This document shows, one piece after another, positions 33,490 to 42,247 of a DNA stretch of 64,000 nt; within the stretch, counting starts at the first letter, position 1; every line of letters begins with the position of its first letter. Source of the DNA: Rhodobacteraceae bacterium IMCC1909. GTDB lineage: Bacteria; Pseudomonadota; Alphaproteobacteria; Rhodobacterales; Rhodobacteraceae. The stretch is from NCBI GenBank assembly GCA_030704425.1, contig JAPDHM010000002.1:496001-560000 (forward strand), written 5' to 3'. Made by a program: the position numbers and the translations under genes. The notes below the pieces were generated by a model. It had not been told where the DNA came from, ran no database searches, and was given only the letters and a program-made list of their open reading frames with translations.

Positions 33490-35111
33490 ACGAAATATCC
33501 GATACGCCAGTCCTGGAAATTAAAGGGCTATCAGTGCTCCTACCGGATGGGGCGGACCGTGAATTTGCGATCGAAGAGGTTTCTTTCAGTATTGGTCGAT
33601 CAGAAATCGTATGCATCGTGGGCGAATCTGGATCTGGAAAGTCGGTCACGGCGTTCACTGTGATGGGATTGATCCCTAAAAAAGATCTGGTACCGGTAGC
33701 TGGTGAAATTCTGCTGCATGGCGAAAATTTGTTGGGCAAGTCTGACCGTCAAATGCGCAGGTTGCGTGGCGAGAAGATGGGAATGGTGTTTCAGGAGCCA
33801 ATGACGGCTTTAAACCCAGTAATCAAAGTCGGCGATCAAATCGCAGAGATTCTGGAAATTCATGCCAATATGTCGGCATCCGCTCGCAAAAAGCGAGTGA
33901 TTGAGACCATGGAGGATGTCAGCCTACCTGAGCCCGTGAAGATGTATAACTCCTACCCGCATCAATTGTCTGGTGGACAACGACAACGGATAATGATCGC
34001 AATGGCTTTAGTCTTGGAACCTGGACTGCTAATTGCGGATGAACCTACGACCGCCTTGGACGTGACGACGCAAGCCGAAGTTCTGGAGCTAATCAGGGAT
34101 ATTCAAGCGCGCCACGGCACAGGGGTGATGTTCATCACCCATGATTTCGGTGTTGTGGCTGATATCGCAGACCGCGTAGTGGTAATGCAGAACGGCAAGG
34201 TGGTCGAACAAGGAACGCGGGATGAAATTCTAAGTGCGCCTTCGCATCCCTATACGAAAATGTTGATTGGATCAGTCCCAAGCCTGACGCCGCCAGTTCG
34301 CCCTATTCCTGAGATCGCCGAGACAGCACTAGAAGCCAAGGCTTTGAATAAAACTTACGGGCGTGTTGGATTCTTCGAAAAAGGTCGTTTGGTAAAGGCC
34401 GCGCAAAATGTGGAACTGATCTTGCGTCGGGGTGAAACTTTAGGCGTCGTTGGAGAATCTGGCTCAGGTAAGTCCACGGTTGCGCGCTGTGTGGTTCGGC
34501 TGATTGACCCAACTAGCGGTGATATTAATGTAGCAGGGACCAATATTGCGCAGATGGCTGAGAGTGAATTGCGGGCCTATCGCCAAAAAATCCAGATCGT
34601 TTTCCAAGACCCGTACCGATCACTGAATCCGCGACGGACTGTTGGGCAATCCATCGTAGAGGGTCCGATGAATTTTGGCCTTAGTGGCACCGAAGCTCAG
34701 TCTCGGGCCGAAAATCTGATGCGTATTGTGGGCTTAGCCCCAGAAGCGCTGACGCGCTTTCCACATCAGTTTTCTGGTGGGCAGCGGCAACGCATATGTA
34801 TTGCCAGAGCTCTCGCGATGGAGCCTAGGGTTCTAATTGCAGACGAAGCCGTTTCTGCATTGGATGTTTCGGTTCAGGCACAGGTGCTTAGGCTGCTACA
34901 AGATGTACGTGAACGTTATGATTTGGCGATGTTATTTATCACCCATGATCTGCGCGTAGCTGCACAGATTTGCGATAGGATCATGGTGATGCAACGCGGT
35001 GTGGTGGTTGAAGAAGGCCGAACTTCCGAAGTTTATGCAAATCCGCAACATCCCTATACACGAAGCTTATTGAATGCGGCTCCCGGGCGTGAAACCAATT
35101 TCGCTCGATAG
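33486..35111 (+). CDS. ABC transporter ATPase, fused DppD-DppF type
   Basis: A 541-residue protein with two complete ABC domains. Domain 1: Walker A GESGSGKS (46-53), signature LSGGQRQRIMIA, Walker B LLIADEPTTALD. Domain 2 from about residue 285: Walker A GESGSGKS, signature FSGGQRQRICIA, Walker B VLIADEAVSALD. In most Dpp systems these are two genes; here they are one chain, as in several proteobacterial oligopeptide systems. It powers transport by ATP hydrolysis at the inner membrane. The start is a TTG overlapping the DppC stop (TTGA). Confidence 0.92.
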   Translation: MNEISDTPVLEIKGLSVLLPDGADREFAIEEVSFSIGRSEIVCIVGESGSGKSVTAFTVMGLIPKKDLVPVAGEILLHGENLLGKSDRQMRRLRGEKMGMVFQEPMTALNPVIKVGDQIAEILEIHANMSASARKKRVIETMEDVSLPEPVKMYNSYPHQLSGGQRQRIMIAMALVLEPGLLIADEPTTALDVTTQAEVLELIRDIQARHGTGVMFITHDFGVVADIADRVVVMQNGKVVEQGTRDEILSAPSHPYTKMLIGSVPSLTPPVRPIPEIAETALEAKALNKTYGRVGFFEKGRLVKAAQNVELILRRGETLGVVGESGSGKSTVARCVVRLIDPTSGDINVAGTNIAQMAESELRAYRQKIQIVFQDPYRSLNPRRTVGQSIVEGPMNFGLSGTEAQSRAENLMRIVGLAPEALTRFPHQFSGGQRQRICIARALAMEPRVLIADEAVSALDVSVQAQVLRLLQDVRERYDLAMLFITHDLRVAAQICDRIMVMQRGVVVEEGRTSEVYANPQHPYTRSLLNAAPGRETNFAR

Positions 35112-35443
35112 AGCTAATTTGCACTGTAATGTGTGGACGCCTACTTTATGAAAGGGTTAATTTGAGTAACTTTGATGTTTGCAGTTTGCGGTCATGTATC
35201 CAGCCTTTTGATACGGATATTAGTGCTGGCCTTGATGAAGTTTGCGCGGCAGGTCCCAAAACAGACTAGCGAGCTTTTGGATCCAGATCGTGACCCGTCC
35301 ACACAATGAGACTAGACTTGGTAAAGTGGGTAGGATGCAACATTGTTTCGGCTGCGAGGTCTCCACCGTTATCCTAAAACATAGGCGAAACAACCAAATC
35401 CTGCCAGGCTCATTATAAAGATTTTCTACGTGGAGTTTCTTCA
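35112..35443. other. Intergenic stretch without recognised gene
   Basis: 332 bp between the fused ATPase and the amidase. Reading both strands I found no protein-like frame with a ribosome site, no clear terminator and no IS6-like relic. It may contain the promoter of the amidase gene; cotranscription with the transporter is not ruled out. Confidence 0.5.
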
Positions 35444-36838
35444 ATGATGGATATAGTGAAAATGTCAGCGACAGAAATTGCAGAATCTGTTCGGTCAAAA
35501 AAATTATCTGCAACTGAGGTGACACGCGCGCACTTAGAAAGAATCGAGTGTATCAACGGGTCGATTAACGCCGTCGTACAAGAATTTCCTGATGAAGCGC
35601 TTGCAGCGGCTGAATCGGTGGATGAGCTAATTTCACAAGGGAAAGATCCAGGGGTTTTGTGTGGAGTTCCCATAACTATTAAAGTGAATGTAGATCAGAT
35701 TGGACAAGCAACCACTAATGGTTTGACTATACAAAGAAATTTAATTGCACAAAGTGACAGCCCGGTAGTTTCAAATGTTCGACTCGCCGGAGGTATTATT
35801 GTTGGCCGTACAAACACTCCTGCATTTTCATTGCGGTGGTTCACTAAGAATGACTTGCACGGTCAAACGCTTAATCCTCGTGACTACTCTATTACACCAG
35901 GTGGTTCGTCTGGTGGTGCTGCAGCTGCTGTGGCCAGCGGGATGTGCGCGTTAGGACATGGCACCGACATTGCTGGATCAATTCGTTACCCGGCTTTTGC
36001 CTGTGGATTACATGGTCTCCGCCCAACTTTAGGAAGGATAGCCGCATACAATGCTTCTGGCAAAGATCGTCACATTGGAGCGCAATTGATGGCGGTATCA
36101 GGACCTATTTGCAGAACTATTTCTGATATCAAGATTGGTTTGGAAGCTATGTCAGTGGGCAACAAAAATGATCCATGGTATGTTCCAACTCCTATTAATC
36201 AGGGCGAATTCCCACGACGGGCGGCCCTAACGATTGCGCCCGATGGTATGCCCGTCTGTCGAGAAATTGAATTAGCTCTGCGTGATGCTGGTCAACGATT
36301 GAAGGATGCTGGTTGGGTTGTAGATGAGGTCTCGTGTCCACCTTTGCGCCCAGCTGCAAAAATTAATGAAGAATTGTGGATGACTGAAATGCGGACTAGC
36401 GCTGATTTAATGGTCGAACAGGAAGCGGAAGCCGACTCTGTTTTTGTTTATGAACAAATGAAAAACCGAGTGGCTCCTTTGGAAATTGAGCAACTTTTAA
36501 TAGCGTTACAAGTTCGAGCAGGTATCATACGAGAATGGCAAGAGTTTTTAGAAAAATATCCTGTTTTGATCTGTCCTGTGTCTGGTGAGTTGCCGTTTTT
36601 ACAACAAGAGGACGTAAGGTCAGAAACGGCATTTGAAAGAATTATGGAAGCACAGCTGACGCAACGCGCATTGCCTGTATTAGGTCTACCTGCAATGGCA
36701 GTCGCTACTGGAGCTGTTGGTAAAATACCAATGGGAGTCCAATTGGTCGCAGGACGGTTCAGGGAAGATATATTGTTTTCTGCTGGTGCGGATATCGAGA
36801 CTGCAGGTCCTAAAATAGAGATTGCTAATCCAGTCTGA
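35444..36838 (+). CDS. Amidase-signature family hydrolase (464 aa)
   Basis: Carries the full amidase-signature triad: Lys80 (PITIKVNVD), cis-Ser155 (TPGGSSGGAAAA) and nucleophile Ser179 (GTDIAGSIRYPA), with the correct 24-residue spacing between the two Ser. It hydrolyses a carboxamide to acid and ammonia in the cytoplasm. The sequence is clearly similar to the amidase at 42248-43705 (for example GVPxTIKxNVDQ and GRTNTPxFS). The gene follows the peptide transporter and is richer in A+T than it. GGAG lies 9 bp before the ATG. Confidence 0.88.
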   Translation: MMDIVKMSATEIAESVRSKKLSATEVTRAHLERIECINGSINAVVQEFPDEALAAAESVDELISQGKDPGVLCGVPITIKVNVDQIGQATTNGLTIQRNLIAQSDSPVVSNVRLAGGIIVGRTNTPAFSLRWFTKNDLHGQTLNPRDYSITPGGSSGGAAAAVASGMCALGHGTDIAGSIRYPAFACGLHGLRPTLGRIAAYNASGKDRHIGAQLMAVSGPICRTISDIKIGLEAMSVGNKNDPWYVPTPINQGEFPRRAALTIAPDGMPVCREIELALRDAGQRLKDAGWVVDEVSCPPLRPAAKINEELWMTEMRTSADLMVEQEAEADSVFVYEQMKNRVAPLEIEQLLIALQVRAGIIREWQEFLEKYPVLICPVSGELPFLQQEDVRSETAFERIMEAQLTQRALPVLGLPAMAVATGAVGKIPMGVQLVAGRFREDILFSAGADIETAGPKIEIANPV

Positions 36839-37010
36839 TTGGCGAACTTGCCTAGGAAAATTTGGCGCAGTGAACCTTTCTAAAGTTTTGAAAATTAATC
36901 TTAAAAATTTTAAAATCTTACTGTTTGCGTTGGACAATATTCTTGCTTTTTGATCTGGCCATCGGGAGTGTGTACTGGCTATATTTTATCTTAGATTGCA
37001 AGGCTGGCAG

Positions 37011-37080
37011 GATTTAAATTGAGTACATAGATCAAGGCCGCGCTAGTATTCCGATGCGAGCTTCATTTGTCTGACAGAAT
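37011..37080 (+). mobile_element. IS6-family-like 3'-end relic (copy D, short)
   Basis: Only the terminal part remains: TTGAGTACATAGATCAAGGC, CGCGCTAG, CCGATGCGAGC and CATTTGTCTGACAGAA, in the same order and orientation as in copies A-F. An IS3-family relic follows about 60 bp later. Between the amidase (36838) and here I see no gene. Confidence 0.55.
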
Positions 37081-37129
37081 TGCTGCGGCAAATCAGCGAG
37101 AATTGGTCTAGCTAAATCTTTAGAAGCTT

Positions 37130-37460
37130 TGCCAAATGGCTGAAAGACAGGCATATGAAGCACTCTCGCCGCGCGCCATATTATCCGCAAACTCAAGGCA
37201 AAATAGAACGTTTACGTCAGACATAAAAGAACCGCATCATATTAAAAATCTATTACCTGCCAATTGATTTAAATTTAATATCAAAGCCTTCGTCGATCGT
37301 TACAATCATCAAAACCACCATAAGATCATCCACAAAGTGACACCCGCTGAAGTTTACTTCGGGCGTTACAAAGCCATTCTAGACCACTGACAAAGGATCA
37401 AACGAACGCCACTTGAAACGCTGCTTGCATCACAGGCAGCGCGCTGCATAATCTTAGCAA
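37130..37460 (+). mobile_element. IS3-family transposase relic (C-terminal part)
   Basis: Frames broken by stops and shifts read MKHSRRAPYYPQTQGKIER, then NHHKIIHKVTPAEVYFGRY followed by KAIL, and finally LETLLASQAA. This is the C-terminal end of IS3-family OrfB transposases (GAPYHPQTQGKIERW, SLNNLTPADVYFGR). The Glu of the DDE triad lies in the GKIER segment; the rest of the core is missing. The element is dead. Nothing else is recognised up to the racemase gene at 37659. Confidence 0.75.
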
Positions 37461-37658
37461 TCAGATTCGCCAAACTTTCCATTAGTTTAAGCGGCCTGTG
37501 TACCAAGGACTCTGACGACGGACAAACGCGGCATCATACCCTAACTGAATTGTCTGAGCAAAAAAACTATAACGGCCTGCATACTCCAGGCTGTAGTTGA
37601 ACACTGCATTTATTCTGGGTCGTGTGACTTATCGCGGATATGGTATAAGGTTAAAGCA

Positions 37659-38711
37659 ATGAAAACGAGTAGACTTATCACAACAGTGGATGCACATATT
37701 GGTGGCGAAGTCAGCCGCGTGATCACAGGTGGTGTGATTGATCTGCCCGGCAAAACAATGTCAGAAAAGCTTCACTACATTAACAATGTTGATGACAGCC
37801 TGCGCCGGTTTGTCCTTCATGAACCGCGCGGGGGCGTTGACAAAACTACTAACCTTGTGGTGCCGCCAACACGCGATGACGCTGACGTGGGATTCTTTCC
37901 AATGGAGGCTAATGGTTGCTATCCGATGTCAGGAGCCAATGCAATTTGCGTCGTAACTGCGTTACTAGAAACAGGCGCTTTGCCGATGGTAGAACCTGAA
38001 ACGCTGGTTCGATTGGATACGGCAGCGGGACTGATTGATGTGAAAGTTCGATGTGAGAACGGCAATGCAATTGCATGCACCGTAAGCGCCCCCGCTTCTT
38101 TTCCGGTCCACCTTGACCACCCAATAGAAGTAGAAGGTCTCGGTACCTTGTTCACTGACGTTGGGTGGGGTGGTTGGTATTATGGTTTTGTAGATGCCCG
38201 TAAACTTGGATTTTCGATTCAACCGGACGAAGCGCGAGACATCGCAGCGGTGTTGCGCGAGGTTGGCACTGCTTTACAAGAGCAGGTCAGCATCAGCCAT
38301 CCCTATGATGAGACGATCAACAAAATTAATCTCGGCGCTTTTCCATTTATGACCCTTGATCCAGAGGAAGGATCCAACGTCCATCGTTTTGCTAATATGA
38401 TGCCCGGCGGTCGCATCGATCGTTCCCCTTGTGGGACCGGAGCTGCCGCACGGGCGGCTATTTTGCATTCACGTGGGAAAATGAAGTTGAACGAAGAACA
38501 TATCGCTCTGTCCATTACCGAAGGCGAATTCAAAATGCTCCTACGGGAACAAAAAACTATTCAAGGAACTCAGGTCGTGATGCCAGAAATTACCGGACGC
38601 GCGTTCATCTATGGCACTAGTCAATTATTTTTGAATCCCGAAGATCCATATCAGATGGGAATCAGCCTGTCGGATATGTGGGGTGAAGCGGCACGTGGCG
38701 TTAATTGTTGA
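37659..38711 (+). CDS. Proline racemase-family enzyme, Ser/Cys type (probable hydroxyproline epimerase)
   Basis: A 350-residue protein of the proline racemase superfamily. The two acid/base positions are Ser91 (CYPMSGANAI), where classic racemases and 4-hydroxyproline epimerases have Cys, and Cys258 (DRSPCGTGAAAR). A Cys at the second site argues against trans-3-hydroxyproline dehydratases, which have Thr there. Members epimerise or dehydrate proline and hydroxyproline in the cytoplasm. The hydroxyproline-like cluster at 48.5-56.1 kb and the aldehyde dehydrogenase at 40002 would fit a 4-hydroxyproline route, but the Ser/Cys variant makes the exact reaction uncertain. It stands alone, flanked by mobile relics on both sides. 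Confidence 0.8.
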   Translation: MKTSRLITTVDAHIGGEVSRVITGGVIDLPGKTMSEKLHYINNVDDSLRRFVLHEPRGGVDKTTNLVVPPTRDDADVGFFPMEANGCYPMSGANAICVVTALLETGALPMVEPETLVRLDTAAGLIDVKVRCENGNAIACTVSAPASFPVHLDHPIEVEGLGTLFTDVGWGGWYYGFVDARKLGFSIQPDEARDIAAVLREVGTALQEQVSISHPYDETINKINLGAFPFMTLDPEEGSNVHRFANMMPGGRIDRSPCGTGAAARAAILHSRGKMKLNEEHIALSITEGEFKMLLREQKTIQGTQVVMPEITGRAFIYGTSQLFLNPEDPYQMGISLSDMWGEAARGVNC

Positions 38712-38770
38712 GCGCTTAGATACTGGCGGCACTAGCAATCTAAGGCGAGTTCTCATTCGTCTGACAGCAC
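38700..38770 (+). mobile_element. IS6-family-like 3'-end relic (copy E, short)
   Basis: GTTAATTGTTGAGCGCTTAG, then CACTAGCAATCTAAGGCGAG and TCTCATTCGTCTGACAGCACC follow the shared 3'-end sequence. The relic starts inside the last codons of the racemase gene, so its final residues (RGVNC) may be encoded by IS DNA. The next 200 bp up to 38982 contain only the promoter region of the peptidase operon. Confidence 0.65.
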
Positions 38771-38982
38771 CTAACAAATTCCTAGGCCCACCGCTCCTCT
38801 ACGTCTAGTATACGATAGAAACTGAAACTGGCCTGAAGTAGCGTAATCGCCGCGGTAAGATTAATCTGACCTGATGTGGATAATTTTTGCATTACTCCGA
38901 GCCTATTTGAATGGATTTTAAAATGGCAAATGAAAATCTTGATCGCTTAAGCCCCACAACTGCCCGAACTTGAGGTGGTACA

Positions 38983-40005
38983 ATGAAACCTGGGCCAAGA
39001 AACCTTTTGACCGACGTGGCCGGCCTTTTAGTCGGCAACGCAGAGGTTCAAGATCTGAAATCTGGCGTGACGGTTGTAACGAGTGATGTACCCTTCGTCG
39101 CAAGTGTGCATGTTATGGGCGGCGCACCGGGCACGCGCGAAACGGATCTTTTGGCACCGGATAAAACCGTCGCTGGCATTGATGCCTTGGTGCTGTCGGG
39201 TGGGTCCGCCTTTGGTTTGGCGGCCTGTGATGGGGTTGTAGACGGTTTGCGGCGCGCGAAACGCGGGTTCCCCGTGGGACCAGTGACTGTACCGATTGTT
39301 CCCGGTGCGATTCTCTTTGATATGGTCAATGGTGGGAACAAAGATTGGGCCGACAACCCCTATCTGAAACTCGGACGGGCTGCCTTCGACGCAGCTGGAG
39401 TGGACTTCAATCTTGGGTCCACAGGGGCTGGAACCGGTGCGTTGGACAGCTGTTTTAAGGGTGGTCTGGGATCTGCGTCTGTGACGTTGGACAGCGGACG
39501 GACAGTTGCGGCCTTGATGGCTGTTAATCCTATTGGGTCGGTCACAACACCAGGTGGCAATCATTTCTGGGCCGCGCCACATGAGATGGGCGATGAATTT
39601 GGTGGCGTTGGTCCCGACCCAAGAAGCGATCTGGTCACCCCAGATCCAAGCCAAAAAATGGCGATGATCGCCGCAGCGGGTCAAGACCGAGCCAACACGA
39701 CAATCGGGGTCATTGCCACCGATGCCGCACTCACCAAAGCACAGTGTCACCGACTAGCGGTGGCCGCGCATGACGGAATTGCACGCGCCATACAACCGGC
39801 ACATTCACCCTTTGATGGCGACTTGCTGTTTGCGGTTTCCACCGGCGCTGGTCCGGTCTTGGATGATATGGCGTTGTTTGAACTTGGCCATGCGGCATCT
39901 GTCTGCGTCGCCCGGGCCATCGCGCGCGGGGTTTTTGAAGCAACGCCTCGGCCCGGTGATTTATTGCCCACTTGGAATGATAGAAAGAGGAAAGCCCAAA
40001 GATGA
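38983..40005 (+). CDS. P1-family peptidase (DmpA/beta-aminopeptidase-like)
   Basis: A 340-residue Ntn-type peptidase of the P1 (S58) family. It starts MKPGPRNLLTDVAGLLVGNAE, the usual NxxTDVxGVxVGH-like opening, then GGAPGTRETDLL, LSGGSAFGLAACDGVVDGL and STGAGTGALDSCFKGGLGSAS. Family members remove N-terminal L- or D-residues or beta-amino acids and mature by self-cleavage before a Ser or Thr. A GAGGTGG ribosome site is present. The aldehyde dehydrogenase gene overlaps its stop by 4 bp. Together with the amidase at the end of the operon it suggests processing of a peptide-like or amide substrate. Confidence 0.87.
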   Translation: MKPGPRNLLTDVAGLLVGNAEVQDLKSGVTVVTSDVPFVASVHVMGGAPGTRETDLLAPDKTVAGIDALVLSGGSAFGLAACDGVVDGLRRAKRGFPVGPVTVPIVPGAILFDMVNGGNKDWADNPYLKLGRAAFDAAGVDFNLGSTGAGTGALDSCFKGGLGSASVTLDSGRTVAALMAVNPIGSVTTPGGNHFWAAPHEMGDEFGGVGPDPRSDLVTPDPSQKMAMIAAAGQDRANTTIGVIATDAALTKAQCHRLAVAAHDGIARAIQPAHSPFDGDLLFAVSTGAGPVLDDMALFELGHAASVCVARAIARGVFEATPRPGDLLPTWNDRKRKAQR

Positions 40006-41456
40006 TCGAAATGCCGAATGGGATTGCGCCACATCAGTGCCTCATTGGTGGCCAGTGGCGGCCACCTGCGGGCGGCGAATACCTCGACCTACTCAACCCG
40101 TCTGATGGATCAACACTCTGCGCTATTGCGCGCGGAACGTCTGCGGACGTCGATGCAGCTGTTGATTCGGCAAAGGCTGCATTGAACGGTGATTGGGGGG
40201 CGGCCACGGCGGTGGAGCGCGGACGCATCCTCACTAAAATCAGCCAGCATGTCCTGAAGCATGTCGATCTATTGGCGACACTTGAGGCGCAGGACGTTGG
40301 TAAACCCCTGACACAGGCGCGCAACGATGCCATCGCCTTGGCGCGCTATTTGGAGTTTTACGGTGGAGCAGCCGACAAGGTTCATGGTCAGACCATCCCA
40401 TATATGGAGGGATACACCGTCTATACCCTGCGCGAGCCGCATGGGGTTACGGGCCATATCGTCCCTTGGAACTATCCAATGCAGATCATCGGCCGATCTG
40501 TTGGCGCGGCGTTGGCCATGGGCAACGCCTGCGTTTTGAAACCCGCGGAGGAGGCATGCCTAACAGCACTCGCCTTTGCCGAAATTGCGCGCGACGCTGG
40601 TTTGCCTGATGGTGCACTAAACGTTGTTTCGGGGCTTGGTGCAGAGGCAGGCGCAGCGCTCTCAACGCACAAAGATGTCCATCATATTTCCTTCACGGGC
40701 TCCGTCGGCGTTGGAAAGCTTATCCAGAAAGCGGCCGCAGAAAACATCGTGCCTGTCACGCTCGAACTTGGCGGGAAATCACCGCAGGTCGTTTTTGCAG
40801 ACGCAGATTTGGACGCGGCCCTGCCATTCCTTGTCAACGCAGGTATCCAGAACGCCGGGCAAACGTGCTCGGCATCTTCACGGATACTGGTTCAGGACAG
40901 CCTGTTGGACGAAGTCACAACCAGAATGACCGAGGCCTATGGAGCCCTAATTGCAGCGCCAGCCTTAGAAGACAAACATGTCGGGCCTTTGGTGTCCCAT
41001 CGCCAAAAGGCTATCGTTAATAGCTTCTTCGAGAGGGGTGCCGATCTCACTATCGCGGCACAGGGCGTGATTTCAGACAGCGCGCCTGATACAGGGGCTT
41101 ATGTGGCGCCCACACTTTTCGCAGATGTCGCGCCCGACCATAGCCTCGCGCAGGATGAAATCTTCGGTCCGGTTCAGGTTATCATTCCGTTCAAGGACGA
41201 AAACGAGGCCATCGCAATCGCAAACGGAACCGACTACGGGCTTGTCGCCTCTTGCTGGAGCCGTGATGGCGCGCGTCAGATGCGTATGGCGAAAAAGCTG
41301 CGCGCGGGGCAGGTCTTTGTAAACAACTACGGCGCAGGCGGTGGCGTTGAACTCCCTTTCGGTGGATCTGGCCATTCAGGACATGGGCGCGAAAAAGGGT
41401 TCGAGGCGCTCTTCGGTTTCTCGACGGTCAAAACAGTTGCCACTTATCACGGTTAG
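40002..41456 (+). CDS. NAD(P)-dependent aldehyde dehydrogenase
   Basis: A 484-residue ALDH with all core motifs: PWNYPMQI, the cofactor-binding FTGSVGVGK, general base Glu255 (LELGGKSP), catalytic Cys289 (NAGQTCSASSR), and EIFGPVQVIIPF near the C terminus. It oxidises an aldehyde to the acid. The GQTCSASSR type is seen in betaine-aldehyde and gamma-aminobutyraldehyde-like dehydrogenases, so an amino-aldehyde substrate is plausible; alpha-ketoglutarate semialdehyde, the hydroxyproline intermediate, is another possibility. It overlaps the peptidase gene (ATGA) and precedes the SDR gene by 8 bp. Confidence 0.88.
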   Translation: MIEMPNGIAPHQCLIGGQWRPPAGGEYLDLLNPSDGSTLCAIARGTSADVDAAVDSAKAALNGDWGAATAVERGRILTKISQHVLKHVDLLATLEAQDVGKPLTQARNDAIALARYLEFYGGAADKVHGQTIPYMEGYTVYTLREPHGVTGHIVPWNYPMQIIGRSVGAALAMGNACVLKPAEEACLTALAFAEIARDAGLPDGALNVVSGLGAEAGAALSTHKDVHHISFTGSVGVGKLIQKAAAENIVPVTLELGGKSPQVVFADADLDAALPFLVNAGIQNAGQTCSASSRILVQDSLLDEVTTRMTEAYGALIAAPALEDKHVGPLVSHRQKAIVNSFFERGADLTIAAQGVISDSAPDTGAYVAPTLFADVAPDHSLAQDEIFGPVQVIIPFKDENEAIAIANGTDYGLVASCWSRDGARQMRMAKKLRAGQVFVNNYGAGGGVELPFGGSGHSGHGREKGFEALFGFSTVKTVATYHG

Positions 41457-41464
41457 GACAGAAC

Positions 41465-42205
41465 ATGAGATTACAAGACAAAGTAGCCGTTGTAACCGGA
41501 GGCGCATCTGGGTTCGGAGCCGGGATTGTCCGCAAGTTCGCAGAAGAAGGCGCACGCGTTGTTGTCGCGGATTTGAACGTAAATGGCACACATGAGATCG
41601 CGGCAGAGGTCAAAGGCCTTGGGATACAGGTCGACGTCGCAGATGGCGCTTCGGTGGCTGCGATGGTGGACGCGACGCTCGGTGCCTATGGCCGTTTGGA
41701 CATCTTGATAAACAACGCAGGAATCACGCATTACCCGGCGCCATTGGAAGAAGTGACCGAGCAGAACTTTGATAAAGTTTTTGCCGTGAATTGCAAATCA
41801 GTTTTCCTAACAGCACAGAACATTGTTCCCGTGATGAAAAAGCAGGGCCAGGGCGCAATTTTGAACGTGGCCTCTACGGCTGGGGTCAGCCCGCGCCCGC
41901 GCCTGAATTGGTACAACGCATCTAAAGGCTGGATGAACACGGCAACCAAGGCGATGGCCATCGAATTGGCACCGCAAGGTATCCGAGTCAACGCGATCAA
42001 TCCCGTCGCTGGGGAAACGCCTCTGCTCAAGGTCTTTATGGGTGAAGACACACCGGAAATCCGTGCAAAGTTCCTGTCCACAATTCCAATTGGCCGGTTT
42101 TCCACGCCAAGCGATATGGGGAATGCCGCCTGCTTCTTGTGCTCGGACGAGGCCAGCATGGTCACGGGCGTCTGCATGGAAGTGGACGGTGGCCGGTGTA
42201 TTTAA
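41465..42205 (+). CDS. Short-chain dehydrogenase/reductase
   Basis: A 246-residue classical SDR: cofactor motif TGGASGFGAGI, NNAG at about 83, catalytic Ser137, Tyr150 and Lys154 (YNASK), and the C-terminal DGG. Asp36 at the end of the second strand (VVADLN) predicts NAD rather than NADP. It oxidises an alcohol or reduces a carbonyl. The gene is 8 bp after the aldehyde dehydrogenase, so alcohol to aldehyde to acid steps may follow each other, although the substrate is unknown. Confidence 0.9.
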   Translation: MRLQDKVAVVTGGASGFGAGIVRKFAEEGARVVVADLNVNGTHEIAAEVKGLGIQVDVADGASVAAMVDATLGAYGRLDILINNAGITHYPAPLEEVTEQNFDKVFAVNCKSVFLTAQNIVPVMKKQGQGAILNVASTAGVSPRPRLNWYNASKGWMNTATKAMAIELAPQGIRVNAINPVAGETPLLKVFMGEDTPEIRAKFLSTIPIGRFSTPSDMGNAACFLCSDEASMVTGVCMEVDGGRCI

Positions 42206-42247
42206 TGCGCGCAGCACAAGACCAAAAAACGCAAACAAGGGTACAAT

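Noticed and set aside
33486-35111. Suspicion that the fused ATPase is two genes merged by a sequencing error
   Set aside because: Both ABC domains are complete, in one frame with a normal linker, and such fusions are known in peptide transporters.
35220-35525. 101-residue minus-strand frame before the amidase
   Set aside because: It runs into the amidase 5' end antisense, has no recognisable domain and no ribosome site.
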